Positions 18,109 through 27,365 are shown, counted from the stretch's first letter. The stretch is 64,000 bases of DNA from Candidatus Nanopelagicales bacterium (GCA_018402235.1 JAGYJJ010000005.1:186001-250000); one strand, 5' to 3'. Notes: a model not told the origin generated them from the sequence alone. A program made the numbers and translations.

Positions 18109-19166
18109 TCATTCAGTTGCACGGCCGACGACACCTACTGGACGTGGACCTCGACATTGATATTGAGGAATTCACGTCGCATGTTCTCTTCGGCCCCTCT
18201 GGGTCCGGCAAAACCACCCTCCTGCGCGTACTCGCAGGCCTCGATCCCCTCGACGAAGGTGAGCTGCGGGTGGACGGCAAAGTATGGACACAGGGTTCCG
18301 CTATCAAGGTTCCGGCGCGAAAGAGAGACATCGGCCTGCTGTTTCAAGACCATGCCCTCTTTCCGAACATGTCCGTCGAAGAGAACGTGGCGTACGGAAT
18401 TCCTCGGGCAAAAAGAGGCGACAAAAGAGGGATCATCCAATGGGCCCTCACCCAAGCCCGCGCGCAAGGATTCACCTCCCGCCCCGTAGCGAGCCTTTCC
18501 GGTGGGGAGGCCCAACGCATAGCCTTCGCGCGGGCCCTCGCCCGCCAACCGCGCATGCTCTTGCTCGATGAACCACTATCAGCACTGGATACACCCACGC
18601 GGGAGAGCCTGCGCAATGACCTGCGATTACTCATTCACACGTCCGGAATTCCCACCATCTCCGTTACGCACGACCGAACCGAAGCTCTCGTACTCGCCGA
18701 CCAAGTAGTGGTACTCATCAACGGCACCGTCCATCAAATCGCCCACCCCAGCACTGTTTTCGAGCAACCTGCCGACGCACAGGTTGCCGCCGCCGTGGGT
18801 GTGGAGACGGCATCTGCGGGCAGCATCGTGCGTCGAACGAACGGCCTCGCGGAAGTGGAAGTCGAGGGGGCGCGAGTCTTTGCCCCGGAGCCGTCCTTCA
18901 GCACCAACGGCGTCTTGGTGTGCGTACGCGCCGAGGATATTGCCCTCGCAAAGGAACAGTCGGTTACCAGCCAGCGAAATCAGTTGATGGGAGTGGTCAC
19001 CCGAATCAGCCCGCACGGATCATTGATGCGTGTGGATATCGATGCTGGATGGAACATCGCGTCGTTCATCACCCGCACTGCTCTAGACGAATTGGAGTTG
19101 CGCCAAGGAAGCACCGTGGTGGCAGCATTCAAGGCCCCATCGGTTCATCTGATTCCCCACGACTGA
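18105..19166 (+). CDS. modC: Molybdate ABC transporter ATP-binding protein
   Basis: A 353-residue ATPase with Walker A GPSGSGKTTLL near residue 31, signature LSGGEAQRIAFARAL near 127, Walker B LLLDEPLSALD near 147 and the switch histidine in SVTHDRTEA. The C-terminal third is a TOBE domain (GVVTRISPHGSLMRVDI), as usual for ModC. It overlaps modB by a GTGA junction. Together the four genes supply molybdate, needed here for the formate dehydrogenase encoded at 56606-59383. Confidence 0.94.
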   Translation: MIIQLHGRRHLLDVDLDIDIEEFTSHVLFGPSGSGKTTLLRVLAGLDPLDEGELRVDGKVWTQGSAIKVPARKRDIGLLFQDHALFPNMSVEENVAYGIPRAKRGDKRGIIQWALTQARAQGFTSRPVASLSGGEAQRIAFARALARQPRMLLLDEPLSALDTPTRESLRNDLRLLIHTSGIPTISVTHDRTEALVLADQVVVLINGTVHQIAHPSTVFEQPADAQVAAAVGVETASAGSIVRRTNGLAEVEVEGARVFAPEPSFSTNGVLVCVRAEDIALAKEQSVTSQRNQLMGVVTRISPHGSLMRVDIDAGWNIASFITRTALDELELRQGSTVVAAFKAPSVHLIPHD

Positions 19167-19237
19167 TTCCCCACGACTCGCGAACCAGCCCAGTCCCCAC
19201 GGAATAGCGAATCGACACTCAATGACAGGCTTCACCC

Positions 19238-19915
19238 GTGGCGCAACAACTCGAGGATCTGGTGCACGAATCATGGGTCCCACACCTTGCTGACCAACGA
19301 GACAACCTCACCCAACTCGGGGACTTCCTGCGAACCGAAAGCCAGGCGAAGCGCCCGTGGGCGCCCGCCGGATCAAACATCCTGCGAGCACTCACCCAGC
19401 CCCTTGAGAACGTGCGAGTTTTGATCGTCGGCCAGGATCCCTATCCCACGCCCGGTCACGCGGTGGGACTGTCTTTCTCCGTTGCTCCCGACGTAAAGCC
19501 GATCCCGCGCAGCTTGACCAACATCTACAAGGAGCTCTCTAGCGATCTCGGCACGCCACCACCGAGCAACGGCGACCTCACGCCTTGGACCAAGCAGGGT
19601 GTACTGCTGCTCAATCGCGTGCTCACGGTTCAACTCGGGGAACCGGGGAGTCACCGGGGCAAAGGGTGGGAGGATTTCACCGCCGCGGCGATCAGTGCGA
19701 TCGCTTACCGCCCCGATCAACCTGTGGTGGCGATCTTGTGGGGTAAGGATGCGCAGAGTGCCGCAGAACTTCTCGAGGATGCACCCGTGATCACAAGCGC
19801 GCACCCGAGCCCGATGTCAGCAGATCGGGGTTTCTTCGGCTCCCGACCGTTTAGCCGGGCGAACGAGATGCTCGAAGACTTAGGTGCCGATCCGATCGAC
19901 TGGTCATTGCCCTAA
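19238..19915 (+). CDS. ung: Uracil-DNA glycosylase (family 1)
   Basis: Removes uracil from DNA in base-excision repair. The 225-residue protein has the catalytic water-activating motif [17 protein letters not shown] near residue 67 and the DNA-intercalation motif [17 protein letters not shown] near 189. The GTG start at 19238 has CAGGCT six bases upstream, near the leaderless pattern. It ends in a hairpin shared with the convergent DUF3817 gene. Confidence 0.95.
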   Translation: MAQQLEDLVHESWVPHLADQRDNLTQLGDFLRTESQAKRPWAPAGSNILRALTQPLENVRVLIVGQDPYPTPGHAVGLSFSVAPDVKPIPRSLTNIYKELSSDLGTPPPSNGDLTPWTKQGVLLLNRVLTVQLGEPGSHRGKGWEDFTAAAISAIAYRPDQPVVAILWGKDAQSAAELLEDAPVITSAHPSPMSADRGFFGSRPFSRANEMLEDLGADPIDWSLP

Positions 19916-19922
19916 GGGCAAT
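19906..19922. terminator. Possible bidirectional terminator hairpin
   Basis: ATTGCCCT-A-AGGGCAAT, an inverted repeat centred on the ung stop codon and touching the stop of the convergent DUF3817 gene. There is no long T tract on either side, so this is only a plausible terminator. Confidence 0.4.
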
Positions 19923-20272
19923 CAACTAACAGGCGGTGCCGGCTCCAAGTGGTGCGTGCGCACGTACTTATGCATCTGGTAATCGGCGACGAAGCTCATG
20001 AAAGGCACAGTGCCGGCAAGTAATACTGCCAGCGTCCTGATCACCGAGAGTTTGATCCGGAAGCACAGGTCCACGGCGGCGATCAGATAGAACAGGTACA
20101 ACCATCCGTGCGCGGTCCACAGCCAGCGGTAAAGGTCGGGCTTGACCTCGGTATTCGCGTAATCGAGGAATCCGTAGCCAACGACGAGCCAGATCGTGAG
20201 GGCAGCAAGCACCACACCAGTGACGTACGCCATGATCCGAAACCGGAGCAATGCACCAGGAAGTTTGTCCAT
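19922..20272 (-). CDS. DUF3817 integral membrane protein
   Basis: A 116-residue protein with three membrane helices and the DUF3817 signature AHGWLYLFYLIAAVDL. Function unknown; in actinobacteria it is common near housekeeping genes. TAGGTT lies six bases before the ATG at 20272, a leaderless signature, which fixes the start. Confidence 0.85.
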   Translation of the reverse strand: MDKLPGALLRFRIMAYVTGVVLAALTIWLVVGYGFLDYANTEVKPDLYRWLWTAHGWLYLFYLIAAVDLCFRIKLSVIRTLAVLLAGTVPFMSFVADYQMHKYVRTHHLEPAPPVS

Positions 20273-20278
20273 ATTCCG

Positions 20279-20284
20279 AACCTA
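20279..20284 (-). promoter_or_regulatory. -10 element of the DUF3817 gene (leaderless)
   Basis: TAGGTT on the minus strand, six bases before the ATG at 20272. Confidence 0.45.
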
Positions 20285-20298
20285 ACCCACGCGGATCT

Positions 20299-21210
20299 CT
20301 ACGCCACTTCGGATGCGAAAGGCGGCTCGGCCCCCGCCCGTTGGCAGGTGATTCCCGCCACGCGGACACCGAACTGGGCGGCGGTCACCACCTTGTCGAG
20401 ATCGCGGAGTTCATCCCGGCTCCAGCCCTGGCGCACCCAGTGGGCCAGGAAACCGCCGCTGAAAGAGTCTCCCGCACCTACGGTGTCCACAACAGGCACC
20501 GTCGGAACGTCGAGCACCTGCTTGCCTTCCGCGCAGATGACTTCCACCGAGTTCGCGCCATCGGTAAACAGCACCGTTGCTCCGGTTCGCATGTGGATCT
20601 GCTCTGCTGCGGTAGAAGGTCGCTCACCTGGATACAGGAACGCAAGGTCATCACCACTGACCTTCACTACGTCGGCACGCGCGAGTACTGCAGCCAAAGT
20701 CTCTTCGAAAACTGTTGATCCAGTCATAACTGCCGGGCGGCAGTTCGGATCGAGCATCACGATTCGCGATTGCGGCGCTGATTCGACGACCGCACGCGTG
20801 GCTTGAGCAAGCGGTTCCAAGACCAAGGCCAACGTTCCAACGTGCAAAACGGAGCAATCATCACCAACAGCAGCAGTAGCCTGCGCGGGACTCACCAACG
20901 TGGCGGAAGTTCCATCGAAGATGAACCGGTAGGAAGCAGCGCCACCGTCATCCAACTCCGCGATCGCCAACGTGGTGGGCGCACCCATCGGCTCACCCAG
21001 CGCGTAACCCACTCCGTCGGAGTCGAGCATTCGAGAAATTCGTCGACCGAACGCATCGGTCGAGACGCCGCCCAAAAACGAAACCGGCACATCCAACCGA
21101 GCCAGCGTGCGAGCGGTATTCAAGGGCGCGCCGCCGATCGCCGCGGCGGTTACCTCACCTTGGGGACTCACGATGATGTCGATGAGCGCTTCGCCCATAA
21201 CGGTGATCAC
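20299..21210 (-). CDS. PfkB-family sugar kinase (fructokinase-like)
   Basis: A 303-residue ribokinase-fold kinase. N-terminal MITVMGEALIDI and GGAPLNTARTLARL match bacterial fructokinases; the C-terminal catalytic motif is DTVGAGDSFSGGF near residue 250, with D in GAGD as the catalytic base. It phosphorylates a sugar, most likely fructose, in the cytoplasm; the exact substrate is inferred. The GTG at 21210 is selected because it gives the family N-terminus and has TAGGTT seven bases upstream. Longer in-frame starts exist but run into SURF1. Confidence 0.85.
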   Translation of the reverse strand: MITVMGEALIDIIVSPQGEVTAAAIGGAPLNTARTLARLDVPVSFLGGVSTDAFGRRISRMLDSDGVGYALGEPMGAPTTLAIAELDDGGAASYRFIFDGTSATLVSPAQATAAVGDDCSVLHVGTLALVLEPLAQATRAVVESAPQSRIVMLDPNCRPAVMTGSTVFEETLAAVLARADVVKVSGDDLAFLYPGERPSTAAEQIHMRTGATVLFTDGANSVEVICAEGKQVLDVPTVPVVDTVGAGDSFSGGFLAHWVRQGWSRDELRDLDKVVTAAQFGVRVAGITCQRAGAEPPFASEVA

Positions 21211-21217
21211 GCCCGTG

Positions 21218-21223
21218 AACCTA
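21218..21223 (-). promoter_or_regulatory. -10 element of the PfkB kinase gene (leaderless)
   Basis: TAGGTT on the minus strand, seven bases before the GTG at 21210 and overlapping the SURF1 stop codon. It suggests an internal promoter within the mca-SURF1 unit. Confidence 0.4.
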
Positions 21224-21973
21224 CTTCCTAGCGTCCAGATACAGCCACCGGCCGTACACGAAGATTGCGAAGGCAGCGAATACCCACCACTGAATCGCGT
21301 AGAAGAAATTTTGCAGAGGGAAGGGGACATCTCCCACTTGGACGGTCGGCGGAACGATCACCGGGGCAGCGGCGTCGGCGGCCAGCAAGATCGGATCTTG
21401 TTCCTGCAACATTACGTAACCGTCGATGAGTGAGGTGTTCCACTCGTCCGCGATCGCCGTTGCATCGACGGTGATTATCTGGGTTTCGTTGGCGCCTTCG
21501 TAGAACGCTTCACTTGGATGCAAGACACCTTCGATACGCGCGGGTTCGCGTCGGATAGGTGGGCTGATTTCGCCGTTCGGTAGCCAGCCCCGAACCACAG
21601 CAATGCTTGCTTGATTGTCGAGTTGAAAGCGGGTGACGGTCCAGGTGCCCGGCTCGCCTTGGTACTCGCGGTTCGGAATCAAGATCTCATCGCTGGTGAA
21701 CTCACCATCAAGGATGACGGTCCTGCCTATTTCAGAGTTGCTCCAGGTCCCATCGTCATTGAGTACCTCGGATATTTGCGCAGGCTCTGCGGCAGCGGCG
21801 CGTTCAGCCGCGAGGATGTCTTGCGTCCGGTCCCATTGCCAACGGCCCAACACGACGCTGATGGCGATGAAAAGGATGAGGGTGACAAGGGCAAACAACC
21901 AACGCGGGGTGATCGCCGTGCGCCAGATGTCCTGAGCAGACGGGCGCACTCTGGTTTCAGGTGCGCTGCTCAT
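21221..21973 (-). CDS. SURF1 family protein
   Basis: A 250-residue protein with the SURF1 layout: a transmembrane helix near residues 24-44 followed by GRWQWDR, an outer domain (GEFTSDEILIPNREYQGEPG, VVRGWLP), and a second helix near the C-terminus. SURF1 assists assembly of the aa3 cytochrome c oxidase, inserting heme a. Its 5' end overlaps the preceding small membrane-protein gene by 17 bases. Confidence 0.88.
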   Translation of the reverse strand: MSSAPETRVRPSAQDIWRTAITPRWLFALVTLILFIAISVVLGRWQWDRTQDILAAERAAAAEPAQISEVLNDDGTWSNSEIGRTVILDGEFTSDEILIPNREYQGEPGTWTVTRFQLDNQASIAVVRGWLPNGEISPPIRREPARIEGVLHPSEAFYEGANETQIITVDATAIADEWNTSLIDGYVMLQEQDPILLAADAAAPVIVPPTVQVGDVPFPLQNFFYAIQWWVFAAFAIFVYGRWLYLDARK

Positions 21974-22208
21974 CCTCGTCGCGCTCTTCCTCGCCGTGGA
22001 TCACGGCTTCCTCAGTGAAGTGTTCATCTGCGGCGATGCGTTCGTCTTGCGGCCCTGGGGGCAACTCAATGTTGATCTTCTTGATCTGCCGATTCATCGA
22101 CTTCCATAGCAAAAAGACAACGATTCCCAGGATCAGGACGATGATCCCTACGGTTCGAAGTCCGCCGTCCACTACGAGACTCGTGTTGCTATCCACGTCT
22201 GTCCTCAC
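21957..22208 (-). CDS. Small single-pass membrane protein
   Basis: Not assigned to a family. The 83 residues include one transmembrane helix (about 18-36: VGIIVLILGIVVFLLWKS), then a basic patch (NRQIKKIN) and a very acidic C-terminus (HGEEERDEDEQ). It overlaps mca upstream (20 bases) and SURF1 downstream (17 bases) in different frames, so translational coupling is likely and the gene is probably real. A role with SURF1 in oxidase assembly is a guess. Confidence 0.6.
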   Translation of the reverse strand: MRTDVDSNTSLVVDGGLRTVGIIVLILGIVVFLLWKSMNRQIKKINIELPPGPQDERIAADEHFTEEAVIHGEEERDEDEQRT

Positions 22209-23076
22209 TCCTCAGCCCGGCGAACAGATCATCCTCGGGAGTTTCGACCTCAATGGCCGACCAAGCTAACTCGAAATCTTCGGTGGGCCACAGTTCCTTT
22301 TGCATCTCCAAGGGCACCGCGAACCACATGCCATCGGGGTCGATCTGTGTTGCATGCGCGAGAAGTGCTTGATCGCGAATATGGAAGTAGTCGGCAGCGT
22401 GCACCTGGGTGGTCACGCGATGAAAGTTATCGTCGCGGTCCTCCCAGTTCTTCAACCACTCCTCGTACGGCGATTCCAAACCAGCATCAAGCAGTGCTTG
22501 ATGGAAAGTCCGAATGCGGGTCTTGGAGAACTGGTGGTTGAAGTAGATCTTCGAGACCTGATGCGCATCGCCGAGGTCGGGGTATTGACCAACGTCGGCG
22601 GCTTCCTTCACCGCGGCCATGGTGATCTCGTGGGTTCGGATGTGGTCGGGGTGGGGATAGCCGCCGTTTTCGTCGTACGTGGTGATTACCTGTGGGCGGA
22701 ACTTGCGAATATGGCGCACCAGTGCCGGGGTGAGTTCATGCAGCGGCCGAGCCGCAAAGGAGTTTGGCGGTAAGGGGGGCTTGGGGTCACCTTCGGGGAA
22801 ACCGGAATCTTCGAAACCGAGCCAGGCGTGCTTGACCTGGAGAATCTCAGCGGCCCGAGCCATCTCACGCTCACGGACAGCGTGGATGCCCTCCTTGTCC
22901 ACCGCCTCTTGTGTGGCGGGGTTGAGGATGTCGCCGCGTTCGCCACCGGTGCAGGTGACGACCATCACCTCGATGCCCTCATCGACGTACTTGGCGGTAG
23001 TAGCAGCGCCCTTACTGGCTTCGTCGTCCGGATGGGCATGCACGGCCATCAGGCGGAGTGGTTCGTCGTTGGGCAC
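22189..23076 (-). CDS. mca: Mycothiol S-conjugate amidase
   Basis: A 295-residue zinc amidase of the LmbE/PIG-L fold that cleaves mycothiol conjugates to a mercapturic acid and glucosaminyl-inositol during detoxification. Zinc-site motifs HAHPDDEASKGA near residue 13 and GGYPHPDHIRTHE near 138 are intact, and CTGGERGDILNPA is characteristic of Mca. The presence of Mca shows a mycothiol-using actinobacterium. The GTG start lies only 18 bp from the divergent DUF4307 ATG, with overlapping -10 elements between them. Confidence 0.95.
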   Translation of the reverse strand: MPNDEPLRLMAVHAHPDDEASKGAATTAKYVDEGIEVMVVTCTGGERGDILNPATQEAVDKEGIHAVREREMARAAEILQVKHAWLGFEDSGFPEGDPKPPLPPNSFAARPLHELTPALVRHIRKFRPQVITTYDENGGYPHPDHIRTHEITMAAVKEAADVGQYPDLGDAHQVSKIYFNHQFSKTRIRTFHQALLDAGLESPYEEWLKNWEDRDDNFHRVTTQVHAADYFHIRDQALLAHATQIDPDGMWFAVPLEMQKELWPTEDFELAWSAIEVETPEDDLFAGLRSEDRRG

Positions 23077-23081
23077 CGGCC

Positions 23082-23088
23082 TAGTCTC
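23082..23088. promoter_or_regulatory. Overlapping divergent -10 elements (mca / DUF4307)
   Basis: In TAGTCTC the plus strand reads TAGTCT, seven bases before the DUF4307 ATG at 23095, and the minus strand reads GAGACT, six bases before the mca GTG at 23076. Both mRNAs would be leaderless and the two promoters would compete for the same DNA. Confidence 0.45.
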
Positions 23089-23094
23089 GCACCT

Positions 23095-23571
23095 ATGTCC
23101 TCGCCCTTCCCGCCAGACCGACTCTCCCCGGAGATGAAGGCTCGCTACGGGCTAGATCAGCGACGGGTCTCACCGATCGCCGTAGCGGTGATCGTGGTTA
23201 TCGTCTTCTTGGCCGGGGTGGCTTTTGCCGGGATCATGGCGGTCCGCGACAACGTGGAATTCCAATTGATTCGCTGGACGGTAGTTGGCCCCGACCGTGC
23301 AGATGCAACGTTCGACGTTTCGCGGGATGGAAACGACGAGGTGATCTGCATCCTGCGGGCGCAGGATTCTAAACGCATCGACGTGGGCTATGCGGAGATC
23401 GTGATCCCGCCGGGTGAGAACGTGGTGACGATCGACTACTCGCTGCGAACCGTGGCACCGGCCTTCGCCGTGGAGGTGCTCGCCTGCGAGCGGCAAGGAG
23501 AACTTCGGGTCCCCGGGCCGCAATTCCCACCAGGAATAGCGGTGCCCGAGCAGCCATGGACCGCCGACTAG
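23095..23571 (+). CDS. DUF4307 membrane-anchored protein
   Basis: A 158-residue actinobacterial protein: proline-rich N-terminus with DRLSPEMKARYGL, one transmembrane helix (about 30-52), then an extracytoplasmic beta-rich domain (FQLIRWTVVGPDRADATFDVSRDG). Function unknown, but the divergent arrangement with mca is conserved in actinobacteria. The ATG at 23095 is supported by the -10 spacing; the open frame runs further upstream through mca in antisense. Confidence 0.85.
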   Translation: MSSPFPPDRLSPEMKARYGLDQRRVSPIAVAVIVVIVFLAGVAFAGIMAVRDNVEFQLIRWTVVGPDRADATFDVSRDGNDEVICILRAQDSKRIDVGYAEIVIPPGENVVTIDYSLRTVAPAFAVEVLACERQGELRVPGPQFPPGIAVPEQPWTAD

Positions 23572-23576
23572 ACCCT

Positions 23577-23636
23577 AAAGTGTCGCCTGGGAATTCGTCA
23601 AAGTGTAGCCTGTAATGTCCCTATAGTGTAGCCTGT
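23577..23636 (+). repeat. Three 14-bp direct repeats with exact 23-bp period
   Basis: AAAGTGTCGCCTGG (23577-23590), AAAGTGTAGCCTGT (23600-23613) and ATAGTGTAGCCTGT (23623-23636). The last copy contains the TAGCCT hexamer that lies six bases before the ATG of the DUF4143 gene. The 23-bp period equals a -10 hexamer plus a 17-bp spacer, so copy 2 sits at the -35 of copy 3. Probable operator. Confidence 0.7.
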
Positions 23637-23640
23637 GGTC

Positions 23641-24946
23641 ATGGCGCCCCCGGAACTTCCTCGTCAATTTCCACGTCAATTTGCACGTCGCGCGGGTGCA
23701 TATCTGCCGAGAATCGCCGACACCCTGCTCGCCAGCCGACTCCGCTCTGCCGGCGCCGTGCTCGTGGAGGGGCCTAAGGCCTGCGGCAAAACCTTCACCG
23801 CCGAGCAACGAGCCCGCAGCCAGGTGTTCTTGGATACCGACTCTCGTGCGAGAACCGCGCTCACTATCGACCCGACACTGGTTATAGGTGGTGATCCCCC
23901 ACAACTGATCGACGAATGGCAACTGGAAGCCACAACCGTGTGGAACTACGTCCGCGCGCAAGTCGACAGGCGTGGCGTGCCTGGACAGTTCATCTTGACT
24001 GGGTCCGCCGTCCCTCGTGATGACGTGTCTCGGCACACCGGCGCCGGGCGGTTCGCTCGCATCCGCATGCGACCGATGAGCCTGTATGAAAGCGGTGAAT
24101 CGACGGGGGTGATGTCCCTGTCGTCTCTGTTGTCGCGGCGATCGACCGGACAGTGCTGCGTCAGAGTTGTCCGTGACCGATCTCATAGACCTCACGGTGC
24201 GCGGCGGCTGGCCACTGAATCTGCCGATGGCGATTGCCGATGCAGCGCAGGCCAATCGTGATTACCTGCAGTCGATCGCCGAAGTCGACATCACTCGAGT
24301 GGACACCGCCAGTAGAGATCCCCGTCGCGCCCTGATCTTGATGAGGGCCCTGGCGCGGAATGTGGCTCTTGATCACAAGATCGCTCGTCTGGTCAGTACG
24401 ATCGATGAGCCGGATATTCAGATGGCTCGTTCAACGGCCTATGACTACCTCGCTGCATTCGAACGCCTGATGATCATCGAGGTCCAGCAGGCGTGGTCAA
24501 CACACTTACGTTCACGAGCAACGTTGCGAACAGCTGCGAGAACTCACTTCGTTGATCCGTCGCTGGCAGTTGCTGCACTCGGAGCGTCCCCAGCCTCACT
24601 TGTCACGGATCTCAACACGTTCGGCTTTCTTTTTGAATCCCTCGCGGTCCGAGACCTGCGTATCTATGCAGACGCCTTGAGCGGAACAGTGATGCACTAT
24701 CGCGACAGCGATCAACTCGAAGTGGACATCATCGTTAGCACGGATGATCGATGGGCGGCCTTCGAAGTCAAGCTAGGCGATGCCGGAATAGACGAGGCCG
24801 CACGAAAACTTCTCACCTTTGCCGGAAAGATCGACTCCAGCAAGGTCGGGCAGCCTGCAGTCCTCGGGGTTATCACCGGAACTGGCTTCGGCTACACGCG
24901 GCCCGATGGTGTGGTGGTGGTTCCTATTGGGGCCCTTGGGCCGTGA
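23641..24946 (+). pseudogene. DUF4143-type AAA ATPase, frameshifted
   Basis: Two frames together encode a protein of about 430 residues: P-loop EGPKACGKTFTAEQ near residue 43, LIDEWQLEATTVWNYVR and FILTGSAVP (sensor region), then the DUF4143 region with ESLAVRDLRIYADAL and a C-terminal nuclease-like DDRWAAFEVKLG. The frame breaks near 24136, where one extra C splits LSSLLS from GDRPDSAASELSVTDLIDL. Function of this family is unsettled. The upstream repeats suggest tight control. Real decay and sequencing error cannot be told apart. Confidence 0.85.
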
Positions 24947-24975
24947 AGGCGAGAAGCGGCTGATAGGCGGTCGAA

Positions 24976-25004
24976 TTGGCCCGATTTGCCTCGCCACCTA
25001 CAGT
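24976..25004 (+). promoter_or_regulatory. Promoter of greA
   Basis: TTGGCC (24976-24981), 17-bp spacer, TACAGT (24999-25004), eight bases before the ATG. No ribosome binding site is visible. Confidence 0.5.
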
Positions 25005-25012
25005 GGTGCGTT

Positions 25013-25498
25013 ATGACTGACGTGACTTGGCTAACCCAAGAGGCGCACGACCGATTGGTCGATGAGCTCGCCGAGCGTGAGGGGCCCACGCGAGTGGAGA
25101 TCACCAAGCGGATCGAGGCTGCCCGGGAAGAGGGCGACCTCAAAGAGAACGGTGGCTACCACGCGGCCAAGGAAGAGCAGGGCAAAAACGAGGCCCGGAT
25201 CCGCCAACTCAAGCAATTGCTCGACAGCGCGAAGGTCGGCGCACCGGAAGCGGCCGACGACGAAGTTGCGGCCGGAAAAGTTGTCACCATCAAGTTTGTG
25301 GAGTTTGGCGACGAAGAGAAGTTTTTGCTCGGTTCACGCGAAGAAGCTGCCCATGCTTCGGTGGAGGTCTACTCCCCCACATCACCTTTGGGCGCTGCCG
25401 TGAACGGCAAGAAGGTGGGCGAGGTCGCCACCTATGAACTCGCCAATGGTAAATCGATGAGTGTTGAGATCTTGAAGGTGGAGACGTACGGCGGATGA
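25013..25498 (+). CDS. greA: Transcription elongation factor GreA
   Basis: A 161-residue Gre factor that rescues backtracked RNA polymerase by stimulating transcript cleavage. The N-terminal coiled coil carries REEGDLKENGGYHAAKEEQG, with the DLKEN acidic tip; the C-terminal FKBP-like domain has YSPTSPLGAAVNGKKVGE. The ATG at 25013 replaces an upstream in-frame start at 24986, which would lie within the promoter. Confidence 0.96.
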   Translation: MTDVTWLTQEAHDRLVDELAEREGPTRVEITKRIEAAREEGDLKENGGYHAAKEEQGKNEARIRQLKQLLDSAKVGAPEAADDEVAAGKVVTIKFVEFGDEEKFLLGSREEAAHASVEVYSPTSPLGAAVNGKKVGEVATYELANGKSMSVEILKVETYGG

Positions 25499-25516
25499 TT
25501 GTCTCCGCTTGGTTCA

Positions 25517-26367
25517 CTACTTGCTAGCTGCCGTTCGGTACTTGCGAACCGCAAGTGGCGCGAAAATCGCGATGACCACTACACACGAGATAACGGTGTA
25601 GAGCGCGGCGTTGTTGAGAGTCCAGAAGTCGGTAGGAGCACCGGTTGGGTTGCCGAAGAGTTCGCGTGTTGCCTGAACGAGGCTCGATATCGGGTTGAAC
25701 GCAGCGAACCACTGCAGCCAGCCAGGTAGTGAAGTGATCGGCACGAACGCATTCGACAAGAATGTGAGCGGGAAGATCCAGATTAGTCCTGCGGTATTGG
25801 CCGTTTCGGTGTTCGGAACAGACAGACCGACGAACGCACCCACCCACGTAACGGTGTAGGCGAAGAGCAGAAGCAGCAGATAGGCATAAATAGCGTTGAG
25901 GATGCCGTCGTTGATACGCCAGCCGACGATGAAACCAGTAATGCTCAGCACGGTCAGCACGAGTATCTGGCGAAGTGCATTCGCGAGAGTGTTGCCGAGT
26001 AGGACCGCCGGCTGGGACATAGGCAGAGCGCGATAGCGGTCGATGATGCCGCGCTGCATCGCCTCGGCAAGGCCGACCGTGCTGGCTGCAGCAGCGAAAG
26101 CAACCGTCTGACCGAAGATTCCGGGCATCAGGTACTGCCGATATAGCGACGCATCCGCCGAACTACCCGGTTCCGCTCCAGGGATCGCGATCGCTCCACC
26201 GAACACGTAGGCGAACAGCAGCACAAAGATCACGGGCTGAATCAGTTGGAAGAACAACGCCTCAGGAATCCGAAAGAAGCGGTGATCGTTGCCCGGGCGA
26301 TGATCAGCGCATCGTGAATCGTCCAACCAAGGACAGGTCGCTTGGCTTGGATCGCCGGATTACTCAT
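25517..26367 (-). CDS. ABC-2 type exporter permease (DrrB-like), frameshifted near N-terminus
   Basis: A membrane protein of about 283 residues with six helices; FRIPEALFFQLIQPVIFVLLFAY, GGRIxxYR-like IDRYRALPMSQPAVL and FPLTFLSNAFVP match DrrB-type drug-export permeases. The true start is the ATG at 26365-26367 that overlaps the ATPase stop (ATGA) and encodes MSNPAIQAKRPVLGWTIHDA; the frame then shifts near 26278 (one base missing) into the long frame ending at 25517. Only the first 30 or so residues are affected. Confidence 0.85.
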
Positions 26368-27365
26368 CGCCTGCCTCCTCCTCGTCGGCCACGCCTGGAT
26401 TTGGCCGGCTCAGGACGCTGGTCATCCTCGGCGCCATGGCCGGTCAGAGTTAAGAAGACGTCATCGAGCGTGGGGCGACGCAGCCCGATATCGGCAACGC
26501 CGATGTGCTGTGAGTCGAGTGCGCGGACCGCATCAATGAGTACCGGTGAGCCTCCGCTGACCGGAGCCGAGTACCGAGATCCATCGAGCGTTGCCTCACC
26601 GGACACAATCGGCGCGAGGGCCGAGATTGCAGCCGACGCTTGGTCTGTGTTCTCGAGTGTGATCTCCAGGCGGTCACCACCAATCTGATCCTTCAGTTCG
26701 CTCGACGTTCCGTGCGCGATCACTTTGCCGTGGTCGATCACCACGATGTCGTCAGCAAGTTGGTCCGCTTCGTCCAAATACTGCGTAGTGAGCAGAACCG
26801 TGGTGCCTTCGGCGACCAATTCGGTAATGACGTTCCACAATCCGATGCGCGAACGCGGATCCAGACCGGTGGTCGGTTCGTCCAGGAACAAGATGCCCGG
26901 CTTACCGATCAGGCTTGCTGCCAGGTCCAAGCGCCGACGCATACCGCCCGAATACGTCTTGGCCGGACGATTCGCGGCATCGGTGAGGTCGAACTTCTCG
27001 AGAAGTTCCTCCGCACGCGCAGCAACGTAGTTCTTATCCAGGTGGAAAAGGCCACCAAACATGGCCAAGTTCTCGCGGCCGGTCAAGAACTCATCGACTG
27101 CGGCGTACTGCCCGGTCAACCCGATAGATCGGCGGACTTCGTCGGCTTGCTTAACAACGTCGAAGCCCGCGACTTTGGCCGTTCCGGCAGTTGCCTTCAA
27201 CAACGTGGCGAGAATCCGAACCGTGGTGGTCTTGCCCGAACCGTTGGGCCCCAGAAGACCCACCACCTGACCCCGCGGGACAACAAGGTCGATTCCGTTG
27301 AGGGCTTTGACATCTCCGAACTCTTTGACGAGCCCGTGGGCTTCGACGGCGAGGTCAGAGGTCAC
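26364..27365 (-). CDS. ABC exporter ATP-binding protein (DrrA-like)
   Basis: A 333-residue ATPase: Walker A GPNGSGKTTTVRIL near residue 40, signature YSGGMRRRLDLAASL near 137, Walker B ILFLDEPTTGLDPRSR near 158 and the H-loop replaced by TTQYLDEADQ, all typical of the daunorubicin-resistance DrrA subfamily. The C-terminus is unusually arginine-rich (RRGRRGGGRR). It pairs with the overlapping downstream permease for export of a drug, lipid or glycolipid; the substrate is unknown. Confidence 0.92.
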   Translation of the reverse strand: MTSDLAVEAHGLVKEFGDVKALNGIDLVVPRGQVVGLLGPNGSGKTTTVRILATLLKATAGTAKVAGFDVVKQADEVRRSIGLTGQYAAVDEFLTGRENLAMFGGLFHLDKNYVAARAEELLEKFDLTDAANRPAKTYSGGMRRRLDLAASLIGKPGILFLDEPTTGLDPRSRIGLWNVITELVAEGTTVLLTTQYLDEADQLADDIVVIDHGKVIAHGTSSELKDQIGGDRLEITLENTDQASAAISALAPIVSGEATLDGSRYSAPVSGGSPVLIDAVRALDSQHIGVADIGLRRPTLDDVFLTLTGHGAEDDQRPEPAKSRRGRRGGGRR

